Assembly (NCBI RefSeq): GCF_002409645.1
Contig: NZ_DHNR01000041.1
Coordinates: forward strand, 495-64,494
Direction of reading: 5' to 3'
Length of the DNA: 64,000 bases
Origin: Acetobacter sp. UBA5411
GTDB lineage: Bacteria > Pseudomonadota > Alphaproteobacteria > Acetobacterales > Acetobacteraceae
Position numbers and translations under genes: made by a program. Under the pieces are notes generated by a model. That model was not told where the DNA came from and did not search any database. It saw only the letters and a list, made by a program, of their open reading frames with translations. Below are positions 17,337 to 26,789 of the stretch, in pieces (within the stretch, counting starts at the first letter, position 1; the number at the start of each line of letters is the position of its first letter).

Positions 17337-18421
17337 CAGACTGTTCCTTTGTCGGAAGATTTTACGGAACCGGCGCCGACATTCGCCTGCGGTTCCGCGT
17401 GCACGGTCTTTGAACCCAAACTGTCATCTGACGATCCGAGCCGGCTCAGGGCGCGAAGCTTGGAACTCCGGGCCCGTGGGTTGCGTCGACATTCCTCGTC
17501 CGAAGGCTTCATCGCCTTACGGAACAGGAGGCTGAACGACGCTGCTTTCTTTCCGCGACTCATGGAGCGCGGATCGTAACGGGACAGGCCGGGTTCCTGA
17601 CCCGCCGCTGCCGCCATCACGCGTTTTACAATACGGTCTTCCAGAGAGTGGAAAGACACAACGACCAGACGTCCGCCGGGTGAAAGAAGAGCGAGCGCCT
17701 GTTCCAGACCGCGCTCGATTTCACCAAGCTCGTCATTTACGGCAATCCGCAGCCCCTGAAAGCTGCGGGTCGCGGCGTCGATGCCCGACTTGTCAGACGG
17801 CACGACGGAGCGGATGACTTCAGCCAGCTGAAGGGTCGTCTTCAGTTCCGTGTCCTTGCGGGCTTCCACGACAGTGCGCGCCACACGGCGTGCGTGTCGT
17901 TCCTCACCATAATAATGGAAGATGTCGGCCAGTTCGGCTTCGGAAGCCGTGTTGACGATATCCGCTGCGGAACGACCGGCTTTTCCCATCCGCATGTCGA
18001 GAGGACCATCGTGGCGGAAGGAGAAGCCGCGCTCCGCCTCGTCAATCTGGAAGGAAGACACGCCAAGATCGAGCATGACGCCATCGACATGATCTGTTCC
18101 GGCGGTGTGCAGCATCTCCTGCATCGTGCCGAAACCGCCGTGCAGCATCCGCAGGCGCGGTGTGCCGTCCGGACCTTCACCCCACACACGGGCAAGGGCC
18201 TCGCCGCGGATAATGGCGTCGGGGTCGCGGTCAATGCCCCAGACGTAGCAGTTTGCTGCTGCCAGAACGGCATTTGTGTAACCACCACCACCGAAGGTGC
18301 CGTCCACATACACTTCGCCGTCTTTGGGGGCGAGGCACGCAAGCACCTCATTCCGCATCACCGGAACATGACCGGGATCGTAGTCCGGATGGGGCACGGC
18401 AGGAGAATTCATTGCGTTCAT
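17336..18421 (-). CDS. rsmH: 16S rRNA (cytosine-1402-N4) methyltransferase RsmH (MraW)
   Basis: SAM-dependent methyltransferase acting on C1402 in the ribosomal P site. The 361-residue product has HVPVMRNEVLACLAPKDGEVYVDGTFGGGGY at its N-terminus (substrate loop plus SAM motif I), LDLGVSSFQIDEAERGFSF, and the C-terminal VVSFHSLEDRIVKR, all RsmH signatures. It is the second gene of dcw, overlapping mraZ by four bases and ftsL by one. Confidence 0.97.
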   Translation of the reverse strand: MNAMNSPAVPHPDYDPGHVPVMRNEVLACLAPKDGEVYVDGTFGGGGYTNAVLAAANCYVWGIDRDPDAIIRGEALARVWGEGPDGTPRLRMLHGGFGTMQEMLHTAGTDHVDGVMLDLGVSSFQIDEAERGFSFRHDGPLDMRMGKAGRSAADIVNTASEAELADIFHYYGEERHARRVARTVVEARKDTELKTTLQLAEVIRSVVPSDKSGIDAATRSFQGLRIAVNDELGEIERGLEQALALLSPGGRLVVVSFHSLEDRIVKRVMAAAAGQEPGLSRYDPRSMSRGKKAASFSLLFRKAMKPSDEECRRNPRARSSKLRALSRLGSSDDSLGSKTVHAEPQANVGAGSVKSSDKGTV

Positions 18422-18894
18422 GCCGCTCCTCCCGACTCACCAGTGCGGTTGCCCGGCAATGTTACGCGGCGGGAACGGAGTCGTGCTTCAGCCCGACGCT
18501 GCTCGGCAGCCTTCGGTTCCCAGATCTGGAAGATCCGGCCAAGTCCCATGAAAGCCACGCTGTCGGAAAGACCGGCATGTTCTCTCAGGAAATCGGGAAT
18601 GATGATGCGGCCTTCGCGGTCCGAGTCCATCGGATAGGCGTCGGCGTACAGTGCAGCCGCAAGGTCGTCATGCTCATCCGAGAACATGTCGAGCCGGTCC
18701 AGCGGTTGCGCCAGAGAGGCGAAAGCCGCAGATGGCCATGCCTCGATGCAGGGCTGTGTGTGGGAAGGGCGCAGAACCATCAGAGCCTCACCTTCCACCG
18801 TCTGGTTGCGCAGCACCGTGCGGAACCCGGCTGGAATCGAAACACGCCCCTTGGCGTCGATTCGATTCTGGTGTGTGCCGAGAAACACGCTCAC
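18418..18894 (-). CDS. mraZ: Transcriptional regulator MraZ
   Basis: First gene of the dcw cluster. MraZ forms a ring of AbrB-like (SpoVT-AbrB) domains and represses its own operon. The 158-residue product has two tandem copies of the fold: FLGTHQNRIDAKGRVSIPAGFR at the N-terminus and YPMDSDREGRIIIPDFLRE near residue 90. A basic tail follows. The upstream region holds three perfect TGGGA repeats with 5-base spacers, the expected MraZ operator. Four-base overlap with rsmH. Confidence 0.96.
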   Translation of the reverse strand: MSVFLGTHQNRIDAKGRVSIPAGFRTVLRNQTVEGEALMVLRPSHTQPCIEAWPSAAFASLAQPLDRLDMFSDEHDDLAAALYADAYPMDSDREGRIIIPDFLREHAGLSDSVAFMGLGRIFQIWEPKAAEQRRAEARLRSRRVTLPGNRTGESGGAA

Positions 18895-18958
18895 CGGGTT
18901 GGAAATCCTTCATGCGCAGGGGTGCGGTCCGAGGTTGTTGGGGCCGTTTGGTTGATTC

Positions 18959-18983
18959 TGGGATATCATGGGATTTTATGGGA
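18959..18983 (+). promoter_or_regulatory. Candidate MraZ operator: three TGGGA repeats spaced by 5 bases
   Basis: TGGGA occurs at 18959-18963, 18969-18973 and 18979-18983, separated by TATCA and TTTTA, giving an exact 10-base period (one helical turn). This matches the known MraZ box (TGGGN direct repeats with 5-base spacers). The repeats lie 65-89 bases upstream of the mraZ ATG and read TGGGA on the strand opposite to mraZ. Autoregulation of the dcw cluster by MraZ is the likely role. Confidence 0.85.
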
Positions 18984-19230
18984 CGTCAAATGAATCTGTA
19001 ATAAAAATTGGCAGAAAACCGCGAAAAAAGACAAGTTTGTCGTACTTCGTTCCTAAAAGGTTTCCAGAACGCAGGTATCCGTTAACGAAGACAGATGTTC
19101 TCGTTATGTTCTTTTTGGGGTTTCTTATTCTTCTCTTAAAAATTTCTGCTGCTTCAAAGACAGCGCTTTAGCCGATTCTTCAAAAAGAGAATCTTGTTTC
19201 TTTTATGAGTCGAAAGAGTAGGGGAAGAGA

Positions 19231-19623
<393 letters not shown>

Positions 19624-19705
19624 GGCGCGGACCCTGCGCGTGCAGAACTGTTCCGTCAAGATACGGCTGGACATATTCTGACGTACGCCACAGCCTGTCC
19701 GGGCC

Positions 19706-20779
19706 ATGCTGAAGATTGAAATGCTCACGGAACGTCTGTCTGTCAGAAAATTCGCTGGCTCTTTCACCAGAGACAAACCGGATCTGACTTCCCGTCTCCT
19801 GCTGCGAGGGCTTCATGCCGCCAGCCAGAGACGCCGCAAACACCGGCAGACCCTCAAAGCTCCGCAGGCGGCCCCGGTCATACCAAACAAAGTATCAGCT
19901 GCGTCGCTTGCTTATATAAGGCGTCTTACAAATCGCCCATCATTTCCCATGGCTCTATCCGCGCTTCCCTTAAAGCGCGTCATTGATCTGCGTGTGCCGG
20001 GCGCGAAGGAGCTTCGGCCAGCACGCCTCTATATTCCTTATGGAAAGGTGAGGGGCGTCGTGCTGTTCCTGCATGGGGGCGGCTTTGTGCATTGTGGCCT
20101 CAATTCCCATCACGGGATCTGCTGTCGTCTGGCGCGTGCGTCCGGTGCTGCTGTTCTGTCGTTCGATTACAGTCTGGCGCCCGAGCATAAATTTCCGGCC
20201 GCGGTCGAGGATGTGTGGGCGGCTTTCAACTGGCTGACGTCGGAAGCCTGGCGATGGGGCGGTGCTGTTGCTGTCGCGGGTGATAGTGCGGGCGGAACAT
20301 TGGCGGCCGTTCTGTGTCAGAAAGTAAGAGAGGCCCATCGGAATGGTGTCAGTCCCTCTTTCCCGTCTCCCGTCATGCAGGTACTTTATTATCCGGCCAC
20401 GCTTGGACGTGAGGAAACGCCTTCCCGGGAGAAGTTTGCTCACGGCTATTTCCTCACGAAAGCTATGATGGAATGGTACGGGAGTCAGTATGCTTCTTCG
20501 GAAGAAGATCTGCTCAACCCTGACTTCGCACCAGCCTTACAGAAAGACCTGTCCGGGCTTCCTCCCGCATGGATCATGACAGCAGAGTGCGATCCGCTTA
20601 GGGATGAAGGGGCGCTTTATGCCCAGCGCCTCACGCAGGCGGGGAATGTGGTCAGCTACACCTGCGTTCGCGGCACGTTGCATGGGTTTCTTCTGTTCTA
20701 TCCCATGATGAGAAAGGCGCGACGGGTTCTGCATCAGAGTGGACGGGCGCTACGCGCTGTGTTCAGGGCACGGAAATAA
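19706..20779 (+). CDS. Alpha/beta hydrolase, HSL-type esterase
   Basis: Predicted carboxylesterase of the hormone-sensitive-lipase (bHSL) family; natural substrate unknown. The 357-residue frame shows the oxyanion motif LHGGGFVHCG near residue 121, nucleophile Ser in VAGDSAGGTLAA near 190, acid residue in AECDPLRDEGALYA near 294, and His in RGTLHGFLLFYP near 325, giving a complete catalytic triad. No signal peptide is evident. The start is uncertain: the ATG at 19706 lies only 83 bases from the divergent rnpB 5' end, and a later in-frame ATG occurs at 19949. Confidence 0.88.
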   Translation: MLKIEMLTERLSVRKFAGSFTRDKPDLTSRLLLRGLHAASQRRRKHRQTLKAPQAAPVIPNKVSAASLAYIRRLTNRPSFPMALSALPLKRVIDLRVPGAKELRPARLYIPYGKVRGVVLFLHGGGFVHCGLNSHHGICCRLARASGAAVLSFDYSLAPEHKFPAAVEDVWAAFNWLTSEAWRWGGAVAVAGDSAGGTLAAVLCQKVREAHRNGVSPSFPSPVMQVLYYPATLGREETPSREKFAHGYFLTKAMMEWYGSQYASSEEDLLNPDFAPALQKDLSGLPPAWIMTAECDPLRDEGALYAQRLTQAGNVVSYTCVRGTLHGFLLFYPMMRKARRVLHQSGRALRAVFRARK

Positions 20780-20856
20780 CCGCTCATCCGAGCTGAAAGC
20801 TGTTGTGGTTTTGTGACCTTCAATATGAAGGAAGCTGCCGAGGTCGCCGCTACTGC

Positions 20857-21369
20857 TTAGAGATGGACACGCATGTGGTCCCGTAATTCATTGCACCGCT
20901 TGGCGTAGGTGGATGCTTTTGAAGCGGTAAAGAAATTGATCAGAAATGCGCCCGCGAGCGAAAGAAAGGAGAGAATAGTCAGGATTTCTCCCGTGAGAGA
21001 CATTTCGGCGTCATAATGCACGGCTGAATACCACAGCAGCCCGAGACCGAGGATCGCGCCGAAAATTCCGAAAACGCCGGTCGATTTCATCAGGGAGTCT
21101 TCAATGGCTTCGAAGGCGGATGTTTCCCGCCACAGGTCGAACAGCATACGGTCAACATCGCCCACGGCGTCAGCGTGACTGGATTTCTCCTCGGATGTCC
21201 GCTTGTGGGGATTCTTGCGGTGGATATCCAGTTCCTGACGCGCCTTGGCGAAAACGCGCCGCCGCTCCTTGATGGCGGGCAGGCTGATATCCACAAAGCT
21301 GAGAATGGCGACGTTGAGACCAGCTGAAAGCTGTATCACAGCCTGAAAATCGCCCCATGTAGCGCTCAT
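20857..21369 (-). CDS. Small membrane protein of unknown function
   Basis: I do not recognise the family with confidence. The 170-residue product has a mildly hydrophobic N-terminal stretch, a charged middle (ERRRVFAKARQELDIHRKNPHKR), then two clear transmembrane segments near residues 100-120 (GIFGAILGLGLLWYS) and 130-155 (LTILSFLSLAGAFLIN), and a short cytosolic tail. The two-helix layout next to a charged region loosely resembles SLATT-type 2TM proteins, but nothing nearby suggests a defence system. Convergent with the upstream hydrolase gene. Confidence 0.7.
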   Translation of the reverse strand: MSATWGDFQAVIQLSAGLNVAILSFVDISLPAIKERRRVFAKARQELDIHRKNPHKRTSEEKSSHADAVGDVDRMLFDLWRETSAFEAIEDSLMKSTGVFGIFGAILGLGLLWYSAVHYDAEMSLTGEILTILSFLSLAGAFLINFFTASKASTYAKRCNELRDHMRVHL

Positions 21370-21691
21370 TGATACCCCTTGTTTTCCATTTCTGAAATCT
21401 GTAGCGCCACGGAGTGAGTGAGGATAGATGTCGGAAAGCGTAACTGCTATCCCGAAATGAACGGATGGAAACGAAAAAGTTACCAGAAGTGATTTTTGCT
21501 TTGTTTTGTTTTTACTGTAAATATTTTAAATTAATAATTATAGTTTTTGTGTTGTTGATTTTATATTTTTAATATTTATATATGTACTGTATATAAAAAT
21601 CCATTATAGTGCATGTGAGTATTTCTGATGTGATTTTACTCATGATCCAATTCATTCTCGGGAGACATGCCTCTCTCAGGATCATCGGATA
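21370..21691. other. AT-rich divergent intergenic region
   Basis: About 320 bases between two divergent genes. The stretch from 21,490 to 21,610 is strikingly AT-rich (TTTTGTTTTTACTGTAAA and similar). It probably carries the promoter of the monooxygenase/receptor pair. I see no RNA gene or clear operator. Confidence 0.5.
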
Positions 21692-22810
21692 ATGTCAGTC
21701 GAATTTATCGGTTATGTCAGCGCTCAGGAGCAGACGGAGGTCGTTGGTCCCAATGGACCTGTTGTAGATCCGGAATATATTGCCAGTAGTGCGCTTCTTC
21801 AGGAACGGGGTGGTTTCGACCGTGCTCTGATCGCGTTTCACTCCACTTCGCCGGACAGTCTCGTGGTTGCGCAACATGCGGCGTCGGCCACACAGCGTCT
21901 GGGATTGCTGATTGCCCATCGTCCCGGTTTCGCGGCGCCGACTCTGGCCGCCCGTCAGTTTGCGACACTGGATCAACTGACCGGTGGCCGTGTCGCCATG
22001 CACGTCATCACCGGTGGGAACGATAGGGAGTTACAGGCAGATGGCGATCATCTGACGAAAGCGGAACGCTACAGTCGTGCTGCTGAATATATCCAGATCG
22101 TTCGTCAGGAATGGCAGGAAAACGCGCCTTTCGATCATCGTGGAGATTATTATCAGGTCAGAGGCGCTCATTCGGATGTGCGGCCGGTCAGCGCTACCGG
22201 TATCCCGATTTATTTTGGTGGAGCCTCTGAAGAAGCCATTGCTGTTACTGGCAGGTATGCTGATGGCTATGCCTTGTGGGGTGAGCCGCTCAAGGAAGCG
22301 GGTGAACTGGTCGGGCGCGTAAAGGATGCTGCCGCCCAGAATGGAAGAAAGATCAGATTTTCCGTTTCTTTCCGTCCAATCATAGAGAAAACGGAAGAGC
22401 TGGCATGGGAGCGTGCTGCCGCCATTCAGGCGCTTCTTGAAAAGCGACAAGAAGAAGAGAAGGGGCCGACAGGCATCGGTCTTGATCGTGCAGGTCAGAG
22501 GCCAACATCTGAAAACCTGCCGACCAATGAAGGATCAAAACGTCTTCAGAAAATTGCGGCAAGAAGCAACCGCCATGATGAGCGGCTATGGACAGGCGTC
22601 GCTCAGGCGACGGGTGGGCGATGGAATTCCACATCGCTGGTCGGGACGGCGGATCAGGTCGCGGAGAGCCTGCTCAATTATTACAGGATCGGGATCGAGA
22701 CTTTTCTGATCCGTGGTTTTGATCCGCTTTCAGACGCCCTGACTTATGGCAGTGAGCTTATTCCCCGGGTCAAAGCTCTTGTCGAACGTGAAGAACGATG
22801 TGGCAGATAA
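21692..22810 (+). CDS. FMNH2-dependent alkanesulfonate monooxygenase-like protein (SsuD type)
   Basis: Bacterial-luciferase-like flavin monooxygenase expected to cleave C-S bonds of alkanesulfonates, releasing sulfite with FMNH2 from a partner reductase. The 372-residue product has HSTSPDSLVVAQHAASATQRLGLL, IAHRPGFAAPTLAARQFATLDQLTGGR and HVITGGNDRELQADGD near residues 50-115, closely matching SsuD, plus an APFDHRGDYYQV segment. No flavin reductase or SsuABC transporter gene is adjacent. A TonB-dependent receptor gene follows 56 bases downstream, suggesting joint organosulfur uptake and use. Lower GC than the flanking core genes. The exact substrate is unknown. Confidence 0.85.
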   Translation: MSVEFIGYVSAQEQTEVVGPNGPVVDPEYIASSALLQERGGFDRALIAFHSTSPDSLVVAQHAASATQRLGLLIAHRPGFAAPTLAARQFATLDQLTGGRVAMHVITGGNDRELQADGDHLTKAERYSRAAEYIQIVRQEWQENAPFDHRGDYYQVRGAHSDVRPVSATGIPIYFGGASEEAIAVTGRYADGYALWGEPLKEAGELVGRVKDAAAQNGRKIRFSVSFRPIIEKTEELAWERAAAIQALLEKRQEEEKGPTGIGLDRAGQRPTSENLPTNEGSKRLQKIAARSNRHDERLWTGVAQATGGRWNSTSLVGTADQVAESLLNYYRIGIETFLIRGFDPLSDALTYGSELIPRVKALVEREERCGR

Positions 22811-22866
22811 CATCATGAAAATTCAACAACACACGCTGCCATCATTGCTTTTCGAGGATACTTTTT

Positions 22867-25050
22867 ATGGCCCACATCGGGTTGCGTTCCTTTCTGATCG
22901 CCTCACTCTCCGGTATTTCTACAGCCCATGCCGCGACACCACATGCCTCAAGTGACCATGCCATGCGTGCGCGCAATCCGCAGGCGACGGCGGCACCAAA
23001 AGCTGTTGAAAAGCACAAGGTAGCTCCAAAACATGTTACGGGCGGATCTGAAGTTATTACGGTGCGGACAGTCCGCAACGCTCCTCGGCTTGCCCGGCAC
23101 GTGCCTCTGGGCGCACTTGGAAACAAATCCGAATTTGACACGCCTTTTTCGGTCAGTTCTGTTTCAGCAGCCAAGATTGAAGCGATGCAGGCGTCCGACA
23201 TCAACGATGTCATGCGGTATGAGCCCGGCGTTCAGGCCAATTCCAACGGAACATCCACGGCGTCAGGCTCGAGCGTCCGCGTGCGTGGGCTCAATCTGGA
23301 CTGGACCAACGGTTATAAAATTGACGGGATGGCGATCCCTTACTGGTATATTGATCTACCGGTTGCAAATTTTGATACCATTCAGGTTTTCAAGGGAGCA
23401 TCCGCTTTCATGTATGGTTTCGGGTCGCCGGGTGGCGTTCTGGATTACCGTCTGAAAGCGCCGGTGGAAAACAGGAAAGTCACGCTGGAAGCAGGCTACC
23501 GTTCAGATGCGGTGTTCCGGCAGATGCTGGATGTCGGCGGCTCGCTTGATTCCGCGCATCGTGTCCAGACACGTCTCTCTTTCGCTAGCGAGGTCGGGAA
23601 CCAGTATAACGCCAGCTTTGTAAGAAATCTTTCGACCTCTTTCACCACAGACGTGCGTATTACCGATAAACTTCATTGGCACTTCAATGGTTTTTATCTG
23701 AATACCTTGCAGAAAGGGATGGTCAACACGATCGCGTCTGCAAATGGTGTCGGTGCTATTGAGACGATCAGCGGACGCTCTGTTTTTGGTGCGAAAAATT
23801 CCTGGAAGACAAACGACATGAAACGGTTCAGCACCGGATTCGACTGGGAGTTTGCAAAAAATTGGTCTGCGACGCTGACATATGGCTACACCCACCTCAA
23901 CGAACAGTTTCCATCCAACCAGATCACCTTTACTAGCCCGAATGGAGATTACTACAATCAGGCATTCGAGCAGAAACGTGTTCTGACCTATCATCAGGTG
24001 GATGCCATCACGCAGGGACATTTCACGACCGGGCCGGTCCGTCAGGATGTGATTGTGGGCATCACCTGGCTGCGGCAGATGTTCGATGCGGACGCTAATT
24101 CAGGTGCTCTTGGTCCTCTTGAATACGGCAACATTCATGATGGGAGGCCGATCATCTCGAATGCGACGAATTTCAATCCTCGCATGTATCGCTACATTGA
24201 TTACCAGCAGGTCGCGCCATTCTGGAGTGATACATTCAGCTATGGAAAATGGTCGCTGATGGCAGGGGCCCGTTACACGGATTATATGGAAAATGATTAT
24301 TCGAAAACGGGCAGCAGGACGGCAGCTCATCGTAATAATCCGGTCACGCCTATCGTCTCGCTGAGCTACAAGATCACCCCGGAAATCAATGCCTATTTCA
24401 GCTGGGTGCAGGCGATGCAGGCTGGAGGGCAGGCAGGTTCGAGCAATGTGAACTACATGCAGGTGTTCGGCCCGATCCGAAGCGATCAGTACGAGGCCGG
24501 TATCAAGGTGCAGCGCAAAACCTTCAGTTGTACACTGGCTGTCTTCCGTATGGATACAGGCGCTGCTTATACGAATGCCCAGAATTACTACGTTCAGGAC
24601 GGCAAGTCCCGTTATCAGGGTGTGGAGGCATCGGCCTCGTGGCTTCTGACGCGGGATCTGAACGTCAATGGCAGCCTTGCTTATCTGGACGCCCGCTATG
24701 TGAAAGCCGCTGTGGGCTATGCAGGCCATAAACTGGAAGCGGTTGCGCCGTTTCAGGCTGCTTTCAATGCCGATTACCGGATACGCCCGGTCAAGGGACT
24801 CAGTGTGAACGCCGGTTTCAATTTTGTCTCACGGAACTGGCTTGATGCCGCCAATACAATCCGTCTTCCATCCTATATCGTGGGAAATGTGGGTGCCTCT
24901 TACGCCGTGAATGTCGGGGGGCATCCGATGGTGTTTCGGGCGGCGGTCGAGAATGTTGGCAATGTCCGGTACTGGCTGAGCCGAGGGAGCCGCAATCTGT
25001 TTCCCGGCGCACCTCGTACTGTGACGCTGAGCGCACGTTTCGACCTGTAG
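22867..25050 (+). CDS. TonB-dependent outer-membrane receptor
   Basis: Ligand-gated outer-membrane transporter. The 727-residue product has a signal peptide (MAHIGLRSFLIASLSGISTAHA), a His/Lys-rich linker, a plug domain (TPFSVSSVSAAKIEAMQASDIND, then SSVRVRGLNLDWTNGYKIDG and FDTIQVFKGASAFMYGFGSPGG), and a beta-barrel ending in ARFDL, a usable barrel C-terminus. The plug resembles siderophore receptors, but the gene lies 56 bases after an SsuD-like monooxygenase, so the ligand may be an organosulfur compound instead. Co-transcription is likely. Confidence 0.9.
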   Translation: MAHIGLRSFLIASLSGISTAHAATPHASSDHAMRARNPQATAAPKAVEKHKVAPKHVTGGSEVITVRTVRNAPRLARHVPLGALGNKSEFDTPFSVSSVSAAKIEAMQASDINDVMRYEPGVQANSNGTSTASGSSVRVRGLNLDWTNGYKIDGMAIPYWYIDLPVANFDTIQVFKGASAFMYGFGSPGGVLDYRLKAPVENRKVTLEAGYRSDAVFRQMLDVGGSLDSAHRVQTRLSFASEVGNQYNASFVRNLSTSFTTDVRITDKLHWHFNGFYLNTLQKGMVNTIASANGVGAIETISGRSVFGAKNSWKTNDMKRFSTGFDWEFAKNWSATLTYGYTHLNEQFPSNQITFTSPNGDYYNQAFEQKRVLTYHQVDAITQGHFTTGPVRQDVIVGITWLRQMFDADANSGALGPLEYGNIHDGRPIISNATNFNPRMYRYIDYQQVAPFWSDTFSYGKWSLMAGARYTDYMENDYSKTGSRTAAHRNNPVTPIVSLSYKITPEINAYFSWVQAMQAGGQAGSSNVNYMQVFGPIRSDQYEAGIKVQRKTFSCTLAVFRMDTGAAYTNAQNYYVQDGKSRYQGVEASASWLLTRDLNVNGSLAYLDARYVKAAVGYAGHKLEAVAPFQAAFNADYRIRPVKGLSVNAGFNFVSRNWLDAANTIRLPSYIVGNVGASYAVNVGGHPMVFRAAVENVGNVRYWLSRGSRNLFPGAPRTVTLSARFDL

Positions 25051-25352
25051 AAAATGAGCCCTAGGAGGAGTTCCGGAGATGCGAACGGCTTTGGGGTAAG
25101 GAAAGCGAAGTTCAGGACGGTTTTTACAGAATTCTGCTCAATGGAGCGCCTCAGAACGGCAGAAAACCCGGATAGAACGGCTCAGGCCATTTCGTCGCCC
25201 GCCGAAATGTTCTAGGAGGCTCGAAAGACCATAAGGGGAATGCCTGTTCTGTCAGGGTGCGCGAGCGCTTCATGACGTCCTGATGTTTCCCGATGGTCGC
25301 GGTGATGAGGCTCGTAGCAGCCTGATTTTGAGCAGAAAGAGGAAACGCGCCC
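25051..25352. other. Intergenic region upstream of purB
   Basis: About 300 bases without a credible gene. I see no terminator, riboswitch or repeat. The purB promoter is presumably here. Confidence 0.4.
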
Positions 25353-26702
25353 ATGGTGCCTCGCTACACACGACCCGCAATGCTGGCTATCTGGGCCCCC
25401 GAAAATCGTTATCGGATCTGGTTCGAAATCGAGGCTCTGGCGTGTGAGGCGATGGCCGAACTGGGCGAGATCCCCAAAGAATCCGCCTGCACCATCCGCG
25501 AGAAGGGCGACGCTGCGATGGCCGCTTTCTCGCAGGCTGATCTTGACCGTATCGACGCGATCGAGGCCGAGACCCGTCACGATGTGATCGCCTTCCTGAC
25601 ATGGCTTGCGGAAAAGATCGGGCCGGATAGCCGCTTCGTGCATCTCGGCATGACGTCGTCCGACGTGCTCGACACCTGTCTCTCGGTCCAGCTTACGCAG
25701 GCGACGGACCTTCTGCTGGCCGATCTCGATACGGTTCTCGCTGCGCTGAAGAAGCAGGCTTTCGAGCACAAATACACGCTGACCATCGGCCGCAGTCACG
25801 GCATCCACGCCGAGCCGACCTCCTTCGGTCTCAAGATGGCTGGCCATTACGCTGAGTTCGACCGTAACAAGAAGCGTCTGGAAACGGCCCGCGCCGAGAT
25901 CGCCACCTGCGCCATCTCGGGCGCTGTCGGCACGTTCGCGCATCTCGACCCGCGTGTGGAAGCCTATGTCGCCGACAAGCTGGGCCTGAAGCCGGAGCCG
26001 GTCTCCACGCAGGTCATTCCGCGCGATCGTCACGCCGCCTATTTCTGTGCGTTGGCTGTCATCGCCAGTGGCATCGAGCGTCTGGCGACGGAAGTGCGTC
26101 ATCTCCAGCGTTCGGAAGTGCGTGAGGCGGAAGAGTTCTTCCACAAGGGTCAGAAGGGCTCCTCCGCGATGCCGCACAAGCGGAATCCGGTCCTGTCCGA
26201 GAACCTGACAGGTCTGGCGCGTCTGGTCCGTGCTGCTGTCATCCCCGCGCTTGAGAATGTGGCGTTGTGGCATGAGCGTGACATCAGCCACTCCTCGGTT
26301 GAGCGGAACATCTGCCCGGATGCGACCATCGGTCTCGACTTCGCGCTGGCCCGTCTGGCGGGCATGATGGACAAGCTGCTGGTCTATCCAGATCAGATGG
26401 CCGCGAACATCGAAAGCCTCGGCGGCGTTGTGCATTCCGGCGAAGTGCTGCTGGCTCTGGCCCGTGCGGGCGTGCTGCGTGAGGACGCGTACCGCATCGT
26501 CCAGCGTTGCGCGATGGAGACATGGACCAAACTCGGCAAGCCGGGCTTCAAGACCTTCCGCGAGAATCTGGACGCTGATCCTGAAATTGCCGGTCGGATT
26601 GCGCCGGAAGTGCTGGATGCCGCCATGGACAGCCGTTCCCATCTGATAGCTGTTGATGATCGCTACAAGCTGATCTTCGGCGAGGCCGGTCCGCAGGCCT
26701 GA
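25353..26702 (+). CDS. purB: Adenylosuccinate lyase PurB
   Basis: Cytosolic homotetrameric lyase acting twice in purine synthesis (SAICAR to AICAR, and adenylosuccinate to AMP). The 449-residue product shows RYTRPAMLAIWAPENRYRIW at its start, HLGMTSSDVLDT, GRSHGIHAEPTSFG (catalytic His region), and the fumarase/aspartase-superfamily signature KGSSAMPHKRNPVLSENL near residue 265. Length and motifs fit PurB of the short bacterial type. A long open frame on the opposite strand is a codon-bias shadow. Confidence 0.97.
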   Translation: MVPRYTRPAMLAIWAPENRYRIWFEIEALACEAMAELGEIPKESACTIREKGDAAMAAFSQADLDRIDAIEAETRHDVIAFLTWLAEKIGPDSRFVHLGMTSSDVLDTCLSVQLTQATDLLLADLDTVLAALKKQAFEHKYTLTIGRSHGIHAEPTSFGLKMAGHYAEFDRNKKRLETARAEIATCAISGAVGTFAHLDPRVEAYVADKLGLKPEPVSTQVIPRDRHAAYFCALAVIASGIERLATEVRHLQRSEVREAEEFFHKGQKGSSAMPHKRNPVLSENLTGLARLVRAAVIPALENVALWHERDISHSSVERNICPDATIGLDFALARLAGMMDKLLVYPDQMAANIESLGGVVHSGEVLLALARAGVLREDAYRIVQRCAMETWTKLGKPGFKTFRENLDADPEIAGRIAPEVLDAAMDSRSHLIAVDDRYKLIFGEAGPQA

Positions 26703-26789
26703 TTGGTCCTGAAACTGCCTTTCCTGAGGAAGCTGTTTTGCTTTCCGGAAAGGTGGTTCAGTCTTTATATAGTATGTGGACGGTCGCAG

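Noticed and set aside
18968..19171. Small plus-strand open frame between mraZ and rnpB
   Set aside because: Lies over the MraZ repeats and AT-rich leader; no ribosome site. The hydrophobic end is likely an accident of AT-rich sequence.
20857..21369. SLATT-type defence effector
   Set aside because: Two transmembrane helices alone are weak evidence, and there is no nucleotide cyclase, SLOG or other defence gene nearby.
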